From Hydrogenophaga sp. (GTDB taxonomy: Bacteria > Pseudomonadota > Gammaproteobacteria > Burkholderiales > Burkholderiaceae_C), in contig NZ_JAHCKK010000001.1 in the NCBI RefSeq assembly GCF_026125825.1, positions 1 to 64,000 of the forward strand: a stretch of DNA of 64,000 bases, written 5' to 3'. Position 1 is the stretch's first letter, and each line of letters opens with the position of its first letter. Positions 32,268 to 41,191 of the stretch are shown piece by piece. The position numbers were made by a program, and so were the translations under genes. The notes beneath the pieces were generated by a model. That model was not told where the DNA came from. It made no database searches and saw only the letters and a program-made list of their open reading frames with translations.

Positions 32268-33139
32268 TGGACTATTTTCTGCAACTGGTCATTTCCGGCA
32301 TCGCCGTGGGCCTGCTCTACGGCTTCATCGGCATGGGCTTTGCGATGATTTACCGCGCCACCGGCGTGGTGAACTTCGCCCAGGGCGAGCTGATGATGCT
32401 GGTGTCCTACATCGCCTTCACCCTGGCCGGCACCTTCCAATTTGGCTTCTGGCTCATGCTGGCAGCAACTGTCGCGGCCTCGGTGCTGATTGGCCTTCTG
32501 ATCGAGGTCTTGCTGATCCGTCCGATGCTTGGTCAGCCGGTGTTTTCCACGGTGATGGTGACCATTGGCCTGGCCGTGATCCTGCGCTCGGTGGTGGTGC
32601 TGATCTGGGGCGCAGACCCCATGCCGCTCAATGCCGGCCTGCCAACGGAGGTCATCAAGATCGGCCCGGCCGGCCTGTACCCGGCGCAGCTGTATTCCGT
32701 TGGGCTGATGGCGGCCGTACTGCTCGGCCTGTGGACCTTCTTTCGCTATTCGCGGGTCGGTATCGCCATGCGTGCCACCGCCAACGTGCAAACTGCAGCC
32801 CTGCTGATGGGCATCAATGTCAAGCGCATTTTCGCCTTGTCCTGGGCCCTGTCGGCGGGGCTCGCCGCCATTGCGGGCGTGTTGATCGGCGTGATCTACG
32901 ACGTGAATCCCGGCATGTGGACGACAGGTCTGCGCAGCTTTCCCGCGGTCATCTTGGGCGGGCTGGACTCGGTGTTCGGCGCCGCACTCGGCGGCATCCT
33001 GATCGGGGTGGTCGAGAATCTGTCGGAAGGCTATATCGGCCGCGGCATGAAGGAGATCGCCGGTTTTGTTTTGATCCTCGTCGTCCTTATGGTCAGACCC
33101 TATGGCCTGTTCGGCAAACCTGAAATCGAGCGTGTCTGA
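32267..33139 (+). CDS. livH: ABC transporter permease (LivH), cassette 2
   Basis: A 290-residue hydrophobic permease. It shows GIAVGLLYGFIGMGFAMIYR, VVNFAQGELMMLVSY, the middle segment VGIAMRATANVQTAALLMGI and the C-terminal FPAVILGGLDSVFGAALGG and RPYGLFGKPEIERV. The ATG at 32267 overlaps the ligase stop by one base (TGATG); the frame is open further upstream but only inside the ligase gene. Confidence 0.92.
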   Translation: MDYFLQLVISGIAVGLLYGFIGMGFAMIYRATGVVNFAQGELMMLVSYIAFTLAGTFQFGFWLMLAATVAASVLIGLLIEVLLIRPMLGQPVFSTVMVTIGLAVILRSVVVLIWGADPMPLNAGLPTEVIKIGPAGLYPAQLYSVGLMAAVLLGLWTFFRYSRVGIAMRATANVQTAALLMGINVKRIFALSWALSAGLAAIAGVLIGVIYDVNPGMWTTGLRSFPAVILGGLDSVFGAALGGILIGVVENLSEGYIGRGMKEIAGFVLILVVLMVRPYGLFGKPEIERV

Positions 33140-34185
33140 TGCGTAGCGGAAACTTCAAACAAAACTATCGTCAGCTGCTGGCACTGACCGACTCGGTTCC
33201 TGTCATCGTCTGGTCGTGTCTGCTGGTGGCGCTGCTGGCGGCCGCGCCACTGCTGCTGGCCAAGTACTATGTCTCCGTCATTCTGCTGCTGCTGATCACA
33301 GCGGTGGGGGTGTTGGGCCTGAACCTGCTGACCGGGACCACCGGGCTGATCTCGCTCGGGCACTCGGGGTTTCTGGCGGTCGGCGCCTACACGGCCGGCA
33401 TCGTGGCCAGCAAACTTGGCTGGCCAATGCTGGCGTCCATCTTTGCCGGTGGCGTGAGCGCGGCCATCGCCGGGATCATCGTGGGCATACCCTCGCTGCG
33501 TCTCAAAGGGCTGTACCTGGCCATCACGACGATGGCATTTGCCGTGATCATCAACCACCTGATCCTCAACGGTGGCGACCTGACCGGAGGCTCGGAAGGC
33601 TTGACGGTGCCGCAACCCTCGCTGTTCGGTCAGGCGCTGGGGGCAGAACGTGGCTACTACTACGTGGTGCTGTGCTTTGTGGTGGTGTTCACCTTCATCA
33701 CCCTGAACATCCTGCGCAGCCGCATTGGCCGGGCGTTCCAGGCGATTCGGGAGCACGACATCGCAGCCAAGGCCATGGGCGTCAACCTGGTGCGCTACAA
33801 GTTGCTGGCGTTCATGGTCAGCGCCTTCTACACCGGCATCGCCGGGGGCTTGCTGGCCTACTACACACGCTACCTGAATGTCGACAGCTTCAGCCTGCTG
33901 ATATCGATCGAGGCGCTCTCCATGCTCATCGTCGGCGGCCTGGGTTCTGTAGCCGGCGCCTTGCTCGGAACGGCTTTCATCGTCCTGCTCAACGAAAGCC
34001 TGGGCTTCGTGTTCGGCATGATCGGCGCCAGCTTCGGCGGGTCGGGCTCCACTGCCGCCTTTGAGATCAAAGGCGTCATTTATGGACTCGCGATTGTGTT
34101 GTTCCTGCGTTTTGAGCCCGATGGCCTGATGGGGCGATGGCGCGACATCAAGCATTACTGGACCCATTGGCCCTTCCGATTCTGA
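33139..34185 (+). CDS. livM: ABC transporter permease (LivM), cassette 2
   Basis: A 348-residue hydrophobic permease with LNLLTGTTGLISLGHSGFLA, the RLKGLYLAITTMAFAV loop and SMLIVGGLGSVAGALLGTA. The C-terminus ends IKHYWTHWPFRF, with the WPF tail shared by the three LivM proteins. The ATG overlaps the livH stop by one base. Confidence 0.92.
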   Translation: MRSGNFKQNYRQLLALTDSVPVIVWSCLLVALLAAAPLLLAKYYVSVILLLLITAVGVLGLNLLTGTTGLISLGHSGFLAVGAYTAGIVASKLGWPMLASIFAGGVSAAIAGIIVGIPSLRLKGLYLAITTMAFAVIINHLILNGGDLTGGSEGLTVPQPSLFGQALGAERGYYYVVLCFVVVFTFITLNILRSRIGRAFQAIREHDIAAKAMGVNLVRYKLLAFMVSAFYTGIAGGLLAYYTRYLNVDSFSLLISIEALSMLIVGGLGSVAGALLGTAFIVLLNESLGFVFGMIGASFGGSGSTAAFEIKGVIYGLAIVLFLRFEPDGLMGRWRDIKHYWTHWPFRF

Positions 34186-34226
34186 CCCCGCAGCACACGC
34201 GCTGCTTATTCCATAGGAGACCTGCG

Positions 34227-35429
34227 ATGCGAACACTACCGAAGCTGACCCAGCGCTTTTGCCTCGGCGCCCTCGCCGCACTGACCTTCGGCAGCGCACT
34301 GGCGGCAGATCCCGGGGTCACGAACGAGAAACTCGTGCTTGGCGCGGTCATCCCGCTGAGCGGCCCGCCCAGCATCATTGGCAAGGCCATTGCCACGACC
34401 CTGAAAGTTTGGGAGCAGGACGTCAATTCGCGCGGCGGCATCGGCGGACGCAAAGTCGACATTCGCATTGAGGACGACGGCTATGTGCCGCAGCGCGCTG
34501 TCCAGGGTCTGAAAAAACTGATTGATGTCGAACAGATCTTTGCATTGATCGGCACCTCCGGCTCGTCGCAGTTGCTGGCCATGCTGCCCATCATCGACGA
34601 GCAGAAAATTCCCGCCATCAACCATATCGCCGTCAACAGCGCCCACTTCAACCCACCGCACAAGACGCTGTTCAATATCGGGGCAACTTACTGCCAGGAG
34701 GTCTCTGCCAGCATGAAGCATCTGGTCACATCCCAGAAGCTGCAGGGATCGAAGTTCGGCCTGATCTTCCAGGAAGACGATTACGGCACCGACGTCAAAT
34801 GCGGCTACGAACAGGCCCTGAAAGAGCTCGGCTTGAAAAGCAGCATCGAAGTTGCCTACAAACGCGGGGCGAAGGATTTTTCCGCCGAGGTGTTGAGCGT
34901 GCAGCGCGCCGGCGCCACCTTCGTGCTGACCGGCGGCATCATCACCGAAACCGCCGCCATGCTCAAAGAGATCGCGAAGAACCAGATGCAAGCCGTGCGC
35001 CTGGCCGCTCACCCTTCGCATCTGCCTGCGGTACTGGCCCTGGCCGGCCCGGCAGCAGACGGCGTGTACGTCGCCGAGTATGTGCCTCCAGTGACCGACA
35101 TACAAACACAGGGCATTGGCAAACTCACCGCACTGACCTACAAATATTTTTCAGCCAATGAGGTCAAGGACATGAACCGGTATTCATTGACCGCCTATGT
35201 AGGTGTCCAGTTGCTCGAATCAGCGCTCAACGCATGTGCCAAAAACCTCACACGTGCCTGCGTGGTCGAAAAGCTCGAGCAGACCAAAAATTTCACCAGC
35301 GACGGCATCATGGCCCCATTGACCTTCGGGCCCAATATTCGACAGTCGGGGACCCGCCCCATTTTGCTCAAGGCGAATGCCAGCGCCGGGAAATTCGAGC
35401 GAGCCTCTGAATTTCTGAGTTCCAAGTAA
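34227..35429 (+). CDS. Periplasmic substrate-binding protein, cassette 2, copy A
   Basis: A 400-residue LivJ-type binding protein. Signal peptide MRTLPKLTQRFCLGALAALTFGSALA, then DPGVTNEKLVLGAVIPLSGPP. Further family blocks are DVNSRGGIGGRKVDIRIEDDGY and IGTSGSSQLLAMLPII. RBS TAGGAGA is six bases before the ATG. It is a paralog of the next gene, a second, independent tandem pair of binding proteins in the window. Confidence 0.92.
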   Translation: MRTLPKLTQRFCLGALAALTFGSALAADPGVTNEKLVLGAVIPLSGPPSIIGKAIATTLKVWEQDVNSRGGIGGRKVDIRIEDDGYVPQRAVQGLKKLIDVEQIFALIGTSGSSQLLAMLPIIDEQKIPAINHIAVNSAHFNPPHKTLFNIGATYCQEVSASMKHLVTSQKLQGSKFGLIFQEDDYGTDVKCGYEQALKELGLKSSIEVAYKRGAKDFSAEVLSVQRAGATFVLTGGIITETAAMLKEIAKNQMQAVRLAAHPSHLPAVLALAGPAADGVYVAEYVPPVTDIQTQGIGKLTALTYKYFSANEVKDMNRYSLTAYVGVQLLESALNACAKNLTRACVVEKLEQTKNFTSDGIMAPLTFGPNIRQSGTRPILLKANASAGKFERASEFLSSK

Positions 35430-35484
35430 TCAAGACGACGTGCCACCAGCCCCTCCCCCATTACTCAACCAGGAGTGCCTTTTC

Positions 35485-36693
35485 ATGACACGCAAATACT
35501 TTCGATATGCCGCCACCAGTCTGCTCAGCATGGTTATCAGCCTGACGGCCACGACCGCCGCTGCTGCCGACCCCGGTGTGACCGACGCCAAAATCGTCCT
35601 CGGCTCGGTGACGCCCGTCAGCGGCCCCCCTAGCCTGCTGGGCAAGGCCCACATGCTTGCCTTGCGGGTATGGGAGCAGGATGTCAACGCCCGTGGTGGC
35701 ATCAACGGCCGCAAGGTGGAAATTCGCCAGGAAGATGACGGCTATGTGCCTCAGCGTGCTGTGCAAGGCGTCAAGCGACTGGTCGACGTGGAAGGCATCT
35801 TCGGCCTCATCGGCACCTCGGGCTCAGCGATGCTGCAAGCCATGCTGCCCTACATCAACGAGCAAGGCTTGCCAACTATCAACGCGATGGCCGTGGCAGC
35901 AGCGCACTTCACTCCACCGAACAAAACGGTATTTGTGATCGGGCCAACCTATTGTCAGGAGTTGAGCTCCGCCATGAAAAACATGGTCGCTAGCAAGAAG
36001 TTGCAAAAGGAGAAGTTTGCGCTGGTCTATCAGGATGACGAGTTTGGCAGCGACGTGCGTTGCGGCTACCAGAAGGCGATCAAGGATCTGGGGCTTAACA
36101 GCGTGTCCGAGATCTCCTTCAAGCGTGGCACCAAGGACTTCTCGGCTGAGATGCTGAGTCTGAAGCAGGTGGGAGCGACCTTTCTCGCGTCGGGCGGCGT
36201 GGTAGCCGAGCATTCGATGCTGATGAAGGAATCCGCTAAAAACCAGATGTCGCTGACCTTCCTTGCCGTGCATTCGGCCCACCTGACCCCTGTTCAGGCG
36301 CTCGCCGGTGCCGCGGGCGACGGCTACTTCGTCGCAGACTATGTCCCGCCTCTGACCGACCTGTCGGTGCCAGGCATGGCCAAGTTCATGGGGTTGGCAC
36401 AGAAATATCTGTCAGCCGACGAGTTGAAGTCGCTCAACCGCTATTCGATCACAGCCTACGTCGGTGCGCTGCTAATGGAAGACGCGATCCGCCGCTGTGG
36501 CAAGGCGCTGACCCGCGCCTGTGTCGTCGAGAAGCTGGAGACAACCAAGAACTTCAGCACCGATGGGCTGGCTTCTCCCATCAGTTTCGGCCCCAATGAC
36601 CGGCACTCGCCGAGCAGCGTGCTCGTGTTGCGCTCGGACGCCAAAAACTCCCGCTTCGAGCGCGTGTCCGAACCCATCCCCGTGCTCGATTGA
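35485..36693 (+). CDS. Periplasmic substrate-binding protein, cassette 2, copy B
   Basis: A 402-residue paralog of the preceding gene. Signal peptide MTRKYFRYAATSLLSMVISL and an AAA-rich cleavage region, then DPGVTDAKIVLGSVTPVSGPP. The pair has diverged more than the pair of cassette 1, so the duplication is older or under diversifying selection. Start ATG 35485 has AGGAG nine bases upstream. The carboxylase gene follows after 43 bases, apparently in the same operon. Confidence 0.92.
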   Translation: MTRKYFRYAATSLLSMVISLTATTAAAADPGVTDAKIVLGSVTPVSGPPSLLGKAHMLALRVWEQDVNARGGINGRKVEIRQEDDGYVPQRAVQGVKRLVDVEGIFGLIGTSGSAMLQAMLPYINEQGLPTINAMAVAAAHFTPPNKTVFVIGPTYCQELSSAMKNMVASKKLQKEKFALVYQDDEFGSDVRCGYQKAIKDLGLNSVSEISFKRGTKDFSAEMLSLKQVGATFLASGGVVAEHSMLMKESAKNQMSLTFLAVHSAHLTPVQALAGAAGDGYFVADYVPPLTDLSVPGMAKFMGLAQKYLSADELKSLNRYSITAYVGALLMEDAIRRCGKALTRACVVEKLETTKNFSTDGLASPISFGPNDRHSPSSVLVLRSDAKNSRFERVSEPIPVLD

Positions 36694-36736
36694 CACCAGA
36701 CGCCGTTCGTCACCCGCCGTACAACTGGTTCCGCCC

Positions 36737-38206
36737 GTGTTTCAAAAAGTTCTGATCGCCAACCGTGGCGAGATCGCGCTGCGGATCCTGCACACACTCA
36801 AGGGCATGGGGCTCGCCACCGTGGTGGCCCACCACGCGGTGGACGCCGATAGCCCGGCCGTGCTGGAGGCTGACGAGTCGGTCGAATTGCACGGCTTGAC
36901 GCCCGTGGCGGCCTACCTCGATATCGCGCAGTTGGTTGAAGCGTGTCGGCGCATTGGGGCACAGGCGCTGCATCCCGGTTACGGCTTCCTGTCTGAAAAC
37001 GCGGCGTTTGCGCGTGCGCTGGAAGCTGCTGGCATCGTCTTCATTGGCCCGCGTCCGGACAGCATCGAACTGATGGGCGACAAGGTGCGCGCGCGCAGCT
37101 TCGTCGCCCAACGCGGCTTTCCGGTGGCACCGAGCGCCATCGAGGACGATGACCCGGCCAGCTTCGTCGAGCGCGCCAGGGCGCTCGGCGCGCCGCTGCT
37201 GATCAAGCCTTCAGCCGGCGGTGGCGGCAAGGGCATGCGCATCGTGCGTGACCTCGCCGTGTTGGATCGCGAGATCGAGACCGCACGGCGCGAAGGTGAG
37301 CGCTATTTTGGCGACGGTCGGCTGTTTGTCGAGCGCTATGTGGAGCGCCCGCGGCACATCGAGGTGCAGGTGATGGGCGACGCGCATGGCCAGTTGGTGC
37401 ATTTCTGGGAGCGTGAATGTTCAGTGCAGCGACGCTTCCAGAAAATCATTGAAGAAACCCCCTCCCCGGCCCTTTCACCGGTGCAGCGCCACGATATTTG
37501 CGAAGCCGCAGCCGGCATTGCCCGCGCCGCCAACTATCGCGGCGCCGGCACCGTGGAGTTCATCTACGGCGCCGGTGGCGAGTTTTACTTTCTTGAGATG
37601 AACACGCGTCTGCAGGTCGAACACCCGGTCACCGAAATGGTGACGGGCTTTGACCTCGTTCGCGAACAGGTACGCGTCGCCCAGGGTGAGCCGCTCGGCT
37701 ACACCCAGGCGGACATCGTGCAGCTTGGTCACGCCATTGAATGCAGGCTTTACGCCGAAGACGCCGAGCATGATTTTCGCCCCTCCACCGGTGACATCCT
37801 GTGCTGGCGACCACCCTCTGGTTCCGGCGTGCGGGTTGATGCCGGCGTGCGCGAAGGACAGGCGGTAACTGCCGCATTTGACCCCATGATCGCCAAAATT
37901 ATTTGCCATGGAAACACGCGTGCACAGGCTATCGAACGCTCCATCCTGGCGCTTGAGCAATCGGTGCTGTTGGGTCTGACCACCAACGCACGCTACCTCA
38001 CGCGGGTACTGCGCCATGCCGAGTTCCGTGCTGGGCAGGCCGACACCGGCATGCTGGCACGCTGCGCCGACGAGCTGCGCGAGTCTCTCACCCCCGATGA
38101 CATCGACCTGGTACTGGCATCGGCGGTGCTCGCCGACCGCGAACTGTTGCGCGCCGTTCACTCCATTCCCGCGATGCACGCCGCCATGGGACCCTGGAGG
38201 AATTGA
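36737..38206 (+). CDS. Acyl-CoA carboxylase, biotin carboxylase subunit (stand-alone)
   Basis: A 489-residue biotin carboxylase. The N-terminal ATP-grasp start is VLIANRGEIALRIL, followed by HPGYGFLSENAAFARA, the Gly-rich loop KPSAGGGGKGMRIV, the HIEVQVMGD and ECSVQRRFQKIIEE blocks and the active-site EMNTRLQVEHPVTEM. It begins at GTG 36737 and lacks the carrier domain that closes the usual 650-670-residue alpha subunit; that part is encoded by the next gene. Together with the carboxyltransferase at 38720 it should carboxylate a branched enoyl-CoA (methylcrotonyl- or geranyl-type) or propionyl-CoA. Confidence 0.9.
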   Translation: MFQKVLIANRGEIALRILHTLKGMGLATVVAHHAVDADSPAVLEADESVELHGLTPVAAYLDIAQLVEACRRIGAQALHPGYGFLSENAAFARALEAAGIVFIGPRPDSIELMGDKVRARSFVAQRGFPVAPSAIEDDDPASFVERARALGAPLLIKPSAGGGGKGMRIVRDLAVLDREIETARREGERYFGDGRLFVERYVERPRHIEVQVMGDAHGQLVHFWERECSVQRRFQKIIEETPSPALSPVQRHDICEAAAGIARAANYRGAGTVEFIYGAGGEFYFLEMNTRLQVEHPVTEMVTGFDLVREQVRVAQGEPLGYTQADIVQLGHAIECRLYAEDAEHDFRPSTGDILCWRPPSGSGVRVDAGVREGQAVTAAFDPMIAKIICHGNTRAQAIERSILALEQSVLLGLTTNARYLTRVLRHAEFRAGQADTGMLARCADELRESLTPDDIDLVLASAVLADRELLRAVHSIPAMHAAMGPWRN

Positions 38207-38208
38207 CG

Positions 38209-38709
38209 ATGCGCCGCCGCTATGTCATCAATGGCAAGGTCCATGACCTCGTGGTAACACGTGGAGCGAATGGCGTGTTCCACGTCAGCCATGGCGAACG
38301 CAAATTCGAGATGCAGGGGAAGACGCTGCCTGATGGCCGTTGGCGGGTCACCGTGGATCAGCGCCCGCAAGCCGTCTGGATCGCCGCGCAAGGCGACAGT
38401 CGATTCGTGCACAGTGCGGCCACCGGTGCCCTTGAAGTCGAGGTGATCGATCTCAGCGCAGCCTCCGGCGGCGACCGGGCCGGTGCCGCTTCCGACTTGC
38501 TGCAGGCGCCAATGCCCGGCACGGTGATCGCGGTTCATGTGGCAGCCGGCGATGCCGTGCACACGGGCCAACCGCTCATCGTGATCGAAAGCATGAAGCT
38601 GGAAACCACGCTGACGGCACCGCGCGACGCCCGGGTCAAGACTGTGTACTTTGCCGTTGGCAACACCTTCGCTCTCAAGTCCACCCTCGTGACGCTGCAA
38701 GACCCCTGA
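38209..38709 (+). CDS. Acyl-CoA carboxylase, BT-like region plus biotin carrier domain (split from the alpha subunit)
   Basis: A 166-residue protein with an N-terminal stretch similar to the linking region of methylcrotonyl-type alpha subunits and a C-terminal biotinyl domain. The biotin acceptor is Lys130 in ESMKLE, with APMPGTVIAVHV before it. The ATG lies two bases after the biotin carboxylase stop, in another frame, behind its own GGAGG. Added to the 489 residues upstream this makes 655, the size of one fused alpha subunit. It is probably a natural gene fission. Confidence 0.9.
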   Translation: MRRRYVINGKVHDLVVTRGANGVFHVSHGERKFEMQGKTLPDGRWRVTVDQRPQAVWIAAQGDSRFVHSAATGALEVEVIDLSAASGGDRAGAASDLLQAPMPGTVIAVHVAAGDAVHTGQPLIVIESMKLETTLTAPRDARVKTVYFAVGNTFALKSTLVTLQDP

Positions 38710-38719
38710 GAACCGATTG

Positions 38720-40318
38720 ATGAAACGCATCGACTCCCGCATCGACACCGCATCCGAAGCGTTCCGGCGAAACCATCAAGCCATGAGCGCCATCGTCGCG
38801 AATTTTCGCGAGCGCATGGAAATCACGCGCCACCAACGTCCGCCGCATGAGATCAAGCGCGTGCGCGCGCAGGGCAAATTACTGGTACGTGAACGGCTGG
38901 ACCTGCTACTAGATCCCGGTACGCCCTTTCTTGAGTTCTCGGCGCTGGCTGCCTGCGAGGACTACAACGGCGAGGTCCCGGGTGCCAACGTGGTCACTGG
39001 CCTGGGCGTGGTCAGTGGCCGCGAGGTGCTGATCCACGCCGACGATTCCAGCGTCAAGGGCGGTGTCTGGTACACGCTCACGCCACGCAAGCTGGCACGA
39101 CTGCTGGACATCGCGCTGGAGAACCAGTTGCCGGTCCTGCATTTGTGCGACAGCGGCGGCGCCTTCCTTGAAGAACTGTCAGGCGTGTACATCGAGGGTG
39201 GCCGGGTGTTCCGCAACCAATGCCTGCTGTCCAAGGCCGGCGTGCCGCAGGTCGCGATGGTGTTCGGCAACTGCACCGCCGGCGGTGCCTACATCCCGGC
39301 GCTGTGCGATTACAGCATCATCGTGCGTGGCACCGGCGGCGTGTTCCTCGGCGGGCCACCGCTCGTGAAGGCCGCCACCGGTGAGGAGCACACCGCCGAC
39401 GAGATCGGAGGCTGTGATTTACACACCCAGGTATCCGGCACGGTCGACTACCCGGCTGACAATGAGGCCCACGCCATCGCGATTTGCCGCGAGATCGTTG
39501 CGCAGTTCAAGCCCGCGACGAAAAGCTACCTGCCAGAACGCGATGCCGAGCCACCCTACTACGACCCCGACGAAATGCTGGGCATCGTCTCGCCCGACCA
39601 CCGGGTGCAGTTTGACCAGCGCGAACTCATTGCCCGCATCGTCGACGGCAGCCGCTTCCACGAATACCAACCCGCTTATGGCACCACGCTGATCTGCGGC
39701 TACGCCTACATCTGGGGGTACCGCGTGGGCATCCTCGCCAACAACGGCGTGTTGTTCAGCGACAGTTCCAAGAAAGCGGCGCACTTCATCTCGCTGTGCA
39801 ATCAGAACCGTACACCGCTCGTGTTTCTTCAAAACACCACCGGCTACATGATCGGCCGCAACTACGAAATGGAAGGCATCACCAAGGACGGCGCCAAGAT
39901 GTTGATGGCGCAGGCTGGCAGCGAGGTGCCCAAGTTCACCGTCATCACCAGCGCAGCTTTCGGTGCGGGCTATTACGGCATGTGCGGACGGGCGTGGGAT
40001 CCACGGATGATCTGGGCCTGGCCGAACGTGCACATGGGGGTGATGGGCCCCGATCAGGCCGCCAACACCCTCGCCGACGTGAAAATCGCCCAGTTGCGCC
40101 GCAAGGGCCACACGCCCGATGAGGCCGAGATGGCGCAATTGCGCCAGCGCGTGTACGAAAAGGCCGAACGCGAATCCAACGCCTACTTTGCCACCTCGCG
40201 CTTGTGGGACGACGGTCTGCTGGCGCCCACTGACACCCGCAACGCACTGGGCATGGCACTCTCAGCCGCCGCACACGCCCCGATCGCCGACCCGCACTAC
40301 GGAATTTTCCGATTCTGA
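38720..40318 (+). CDS. Acyl-CoA carboxylase, carboxyltransferase (beta) subunit
   Basis: A 532-residue carboxyltransferase of the MCC/GCC beta type. Landmarks are VKGGVWYTLTPRKLARLL, LCDSGGAFL, NCTAGGAYIPALCDYSI, VFLGGPPLVKAATGE, the second crotonase-like half with GILANNGVLFSDSSKKAAHF and the oxyanion-type motif SAAFGAGYYGMCGRAW. The ATG 38720 is preceded by an in-frame TTG at 38717. It uses carboxybiotin from the upstream carrier. Methylcrotonyl-, geranyl- or another 3-methylenoyl-CoA is the likely substrate class; exact specificity cannot be read. Confidence 0.9.
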   Translation: MKRIDSRIDTASEAFRRNHQAMSAIVANFRERMEITRHQRPPHEIKRVRAQGKLLVRERLDLLLDPGTPFLEFSALAACEDYNGEVPGANVVTGLGVVSGREVLIHADDSSVKGGVWYTLTPRKLARLLDIALENQLPVLHLCDSGGAFLEELSGVYIEGGRVFRNQCLLSKAGVPQVAMVFGNCTAGGAYIPALCDYSIIVRGTGGVFLGGPPLVKAATGEEHTADEIGGCDLHTQVSGTVDYPADNEAHAIAICREIVAQFKPATKSYLPERDAEPPYYDPDEMLGIVSPDHRVQFDQRELIARIVDGSRFHEYQPAYGTTLICGYAYIWGYRVGILANNGVLFSDSSKKAAHFISLCNQNRTPLVFLQNTTGYMIGRNYEMEGITKDGAKMLMAQAGSEVPKFTVITSAAFGAGYYGMCGRAWDPRMIWAWPNVHMGVMGPDQAANTLADVKIAQLRRKGHTPDEAEMAQLRQRVYEKAERESNAYFATSRLWDDGLLAPTDTRNALGMALSAAAHAPIADPHYGIFRF

Positions 40319-40327
40319 AGGGACAAC

Positions 40328-41191
40328 ATGACAGAAGACACCACCTTCGGCTTCGACGATGAAGCCCTCGCAACCCGCCCCACCGTCTACCAGAGCGGAC
40401 TCTTCGAAGGCCAGGTGGTGATGGTCAGCGGCGCCGGCAGCGGCATCGGCAAAGCCATCGCCTTCCTGTACGCGCGCCTGGGCGCCAAGCTGGTCATCTG
40501 CGGGCGCGACCCAGCCAAGCTAGAGAGCTGCGCCGAATGGCTGCGCCGGCTCGGCAGCCCTGATGTGCTGGTGCACCCCATGACGATCCGTGATCCCGAG
40601 CAGGTGGAACAGTTGATCGACGTGGCCTGGCTGCACTTCGGACGCATCGACGTGCTCGTCAACAACGCCGGCGGGCAATTCCCGCAGCGGGCGCTGGACT
40701 ACAGCGTCAAGGGCTGGAAGGCGGTGATCGACACCAACCTGAACGGAACCTGGTACATGATGCATGCGATGGCGCGCCGCTGGCAGGGCACCGGCACGCG
40801 GGGCAACATCGTCAACATCGTCGCCACCTTCCAGCGGGGCATGCCGGGCGTGGCGCACACCTGCGCTGCGCGCGCCGCGGTGACTCACCTGTCTAAAACT
40901 GTTGCAGTGGAGTGGGCGCAGCATGGCATCCGCGTCAATTGCATAGCGCCTGGAGCGATCGCCAGCACCGGCTTTCGTCAGTACTCCCCCGAGGCGGTGA
41001 AGGCCTTCGCCGGAGCCAACCCGATGAAACATGTCGGTGACGTGCAGGACGTGGCCGAGGCCGCGGTCTACCTCAGCGCGCCCAGCGGCAAGTTCGTCAC
41101 CGGCGAACTGCTCACGGTGGATGGCGGCGGCGTGCTCTGGGGCGAAGTCTGGACCATCGCCAAACCCGATTACTTCAAGGTGAACACATGA
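40328..41191 (+). CDS. SDR, trans-2-enoyl-CoA reductase (PECR)-like, copy A
   Basis: A 287-residue SDR with cofactor motif SGAGSGIGKA and NNAGGQFPQ. The catalytic YxxxK is replaced: the region reads HTCAARAAVTHLSK, so Tyr is Thr and Lys is Arg. The same replacement pattern and the following ALEWxxxGIRxNCxAPG block (here AVEWAQHGIRVNCIAPG) are found in mammalian peroxisomal trans-2-enoyl-CoA reductase, remembered as HSGAARAGV. It therefore likely reduces a double bond of an enoyl- or dienoyl-CoA rather than a ketone. It overlaps its paralog by four bases (ATGA). Confidence 0.82.
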   Translation: MTEDTTFGFDDEALATRPTVYQSGLFEGQVVMVSGAGSGIGKAIAFLYARLGAKLVICGRDPAKLESCAEWLRRLGSPDVLVHPMTIRDPEQVEQLIDVAWLHFGRIDVLVNNAGGQFPQRALDYSVKGWKAVIDTNLNGTWYMMHAMARRWQGTGTRGNIVNIVATFQRGMPGVAHTCAARAAVTHLSKTVAVEWAQHGIRVNCIAPGAIASTGFRQYSPEAVKAFAGANPMKHVGDVQDVAEAAVYLSAPSGKFVTGELLTVDGGGVLWGEVWTIAKPDYFKVNT

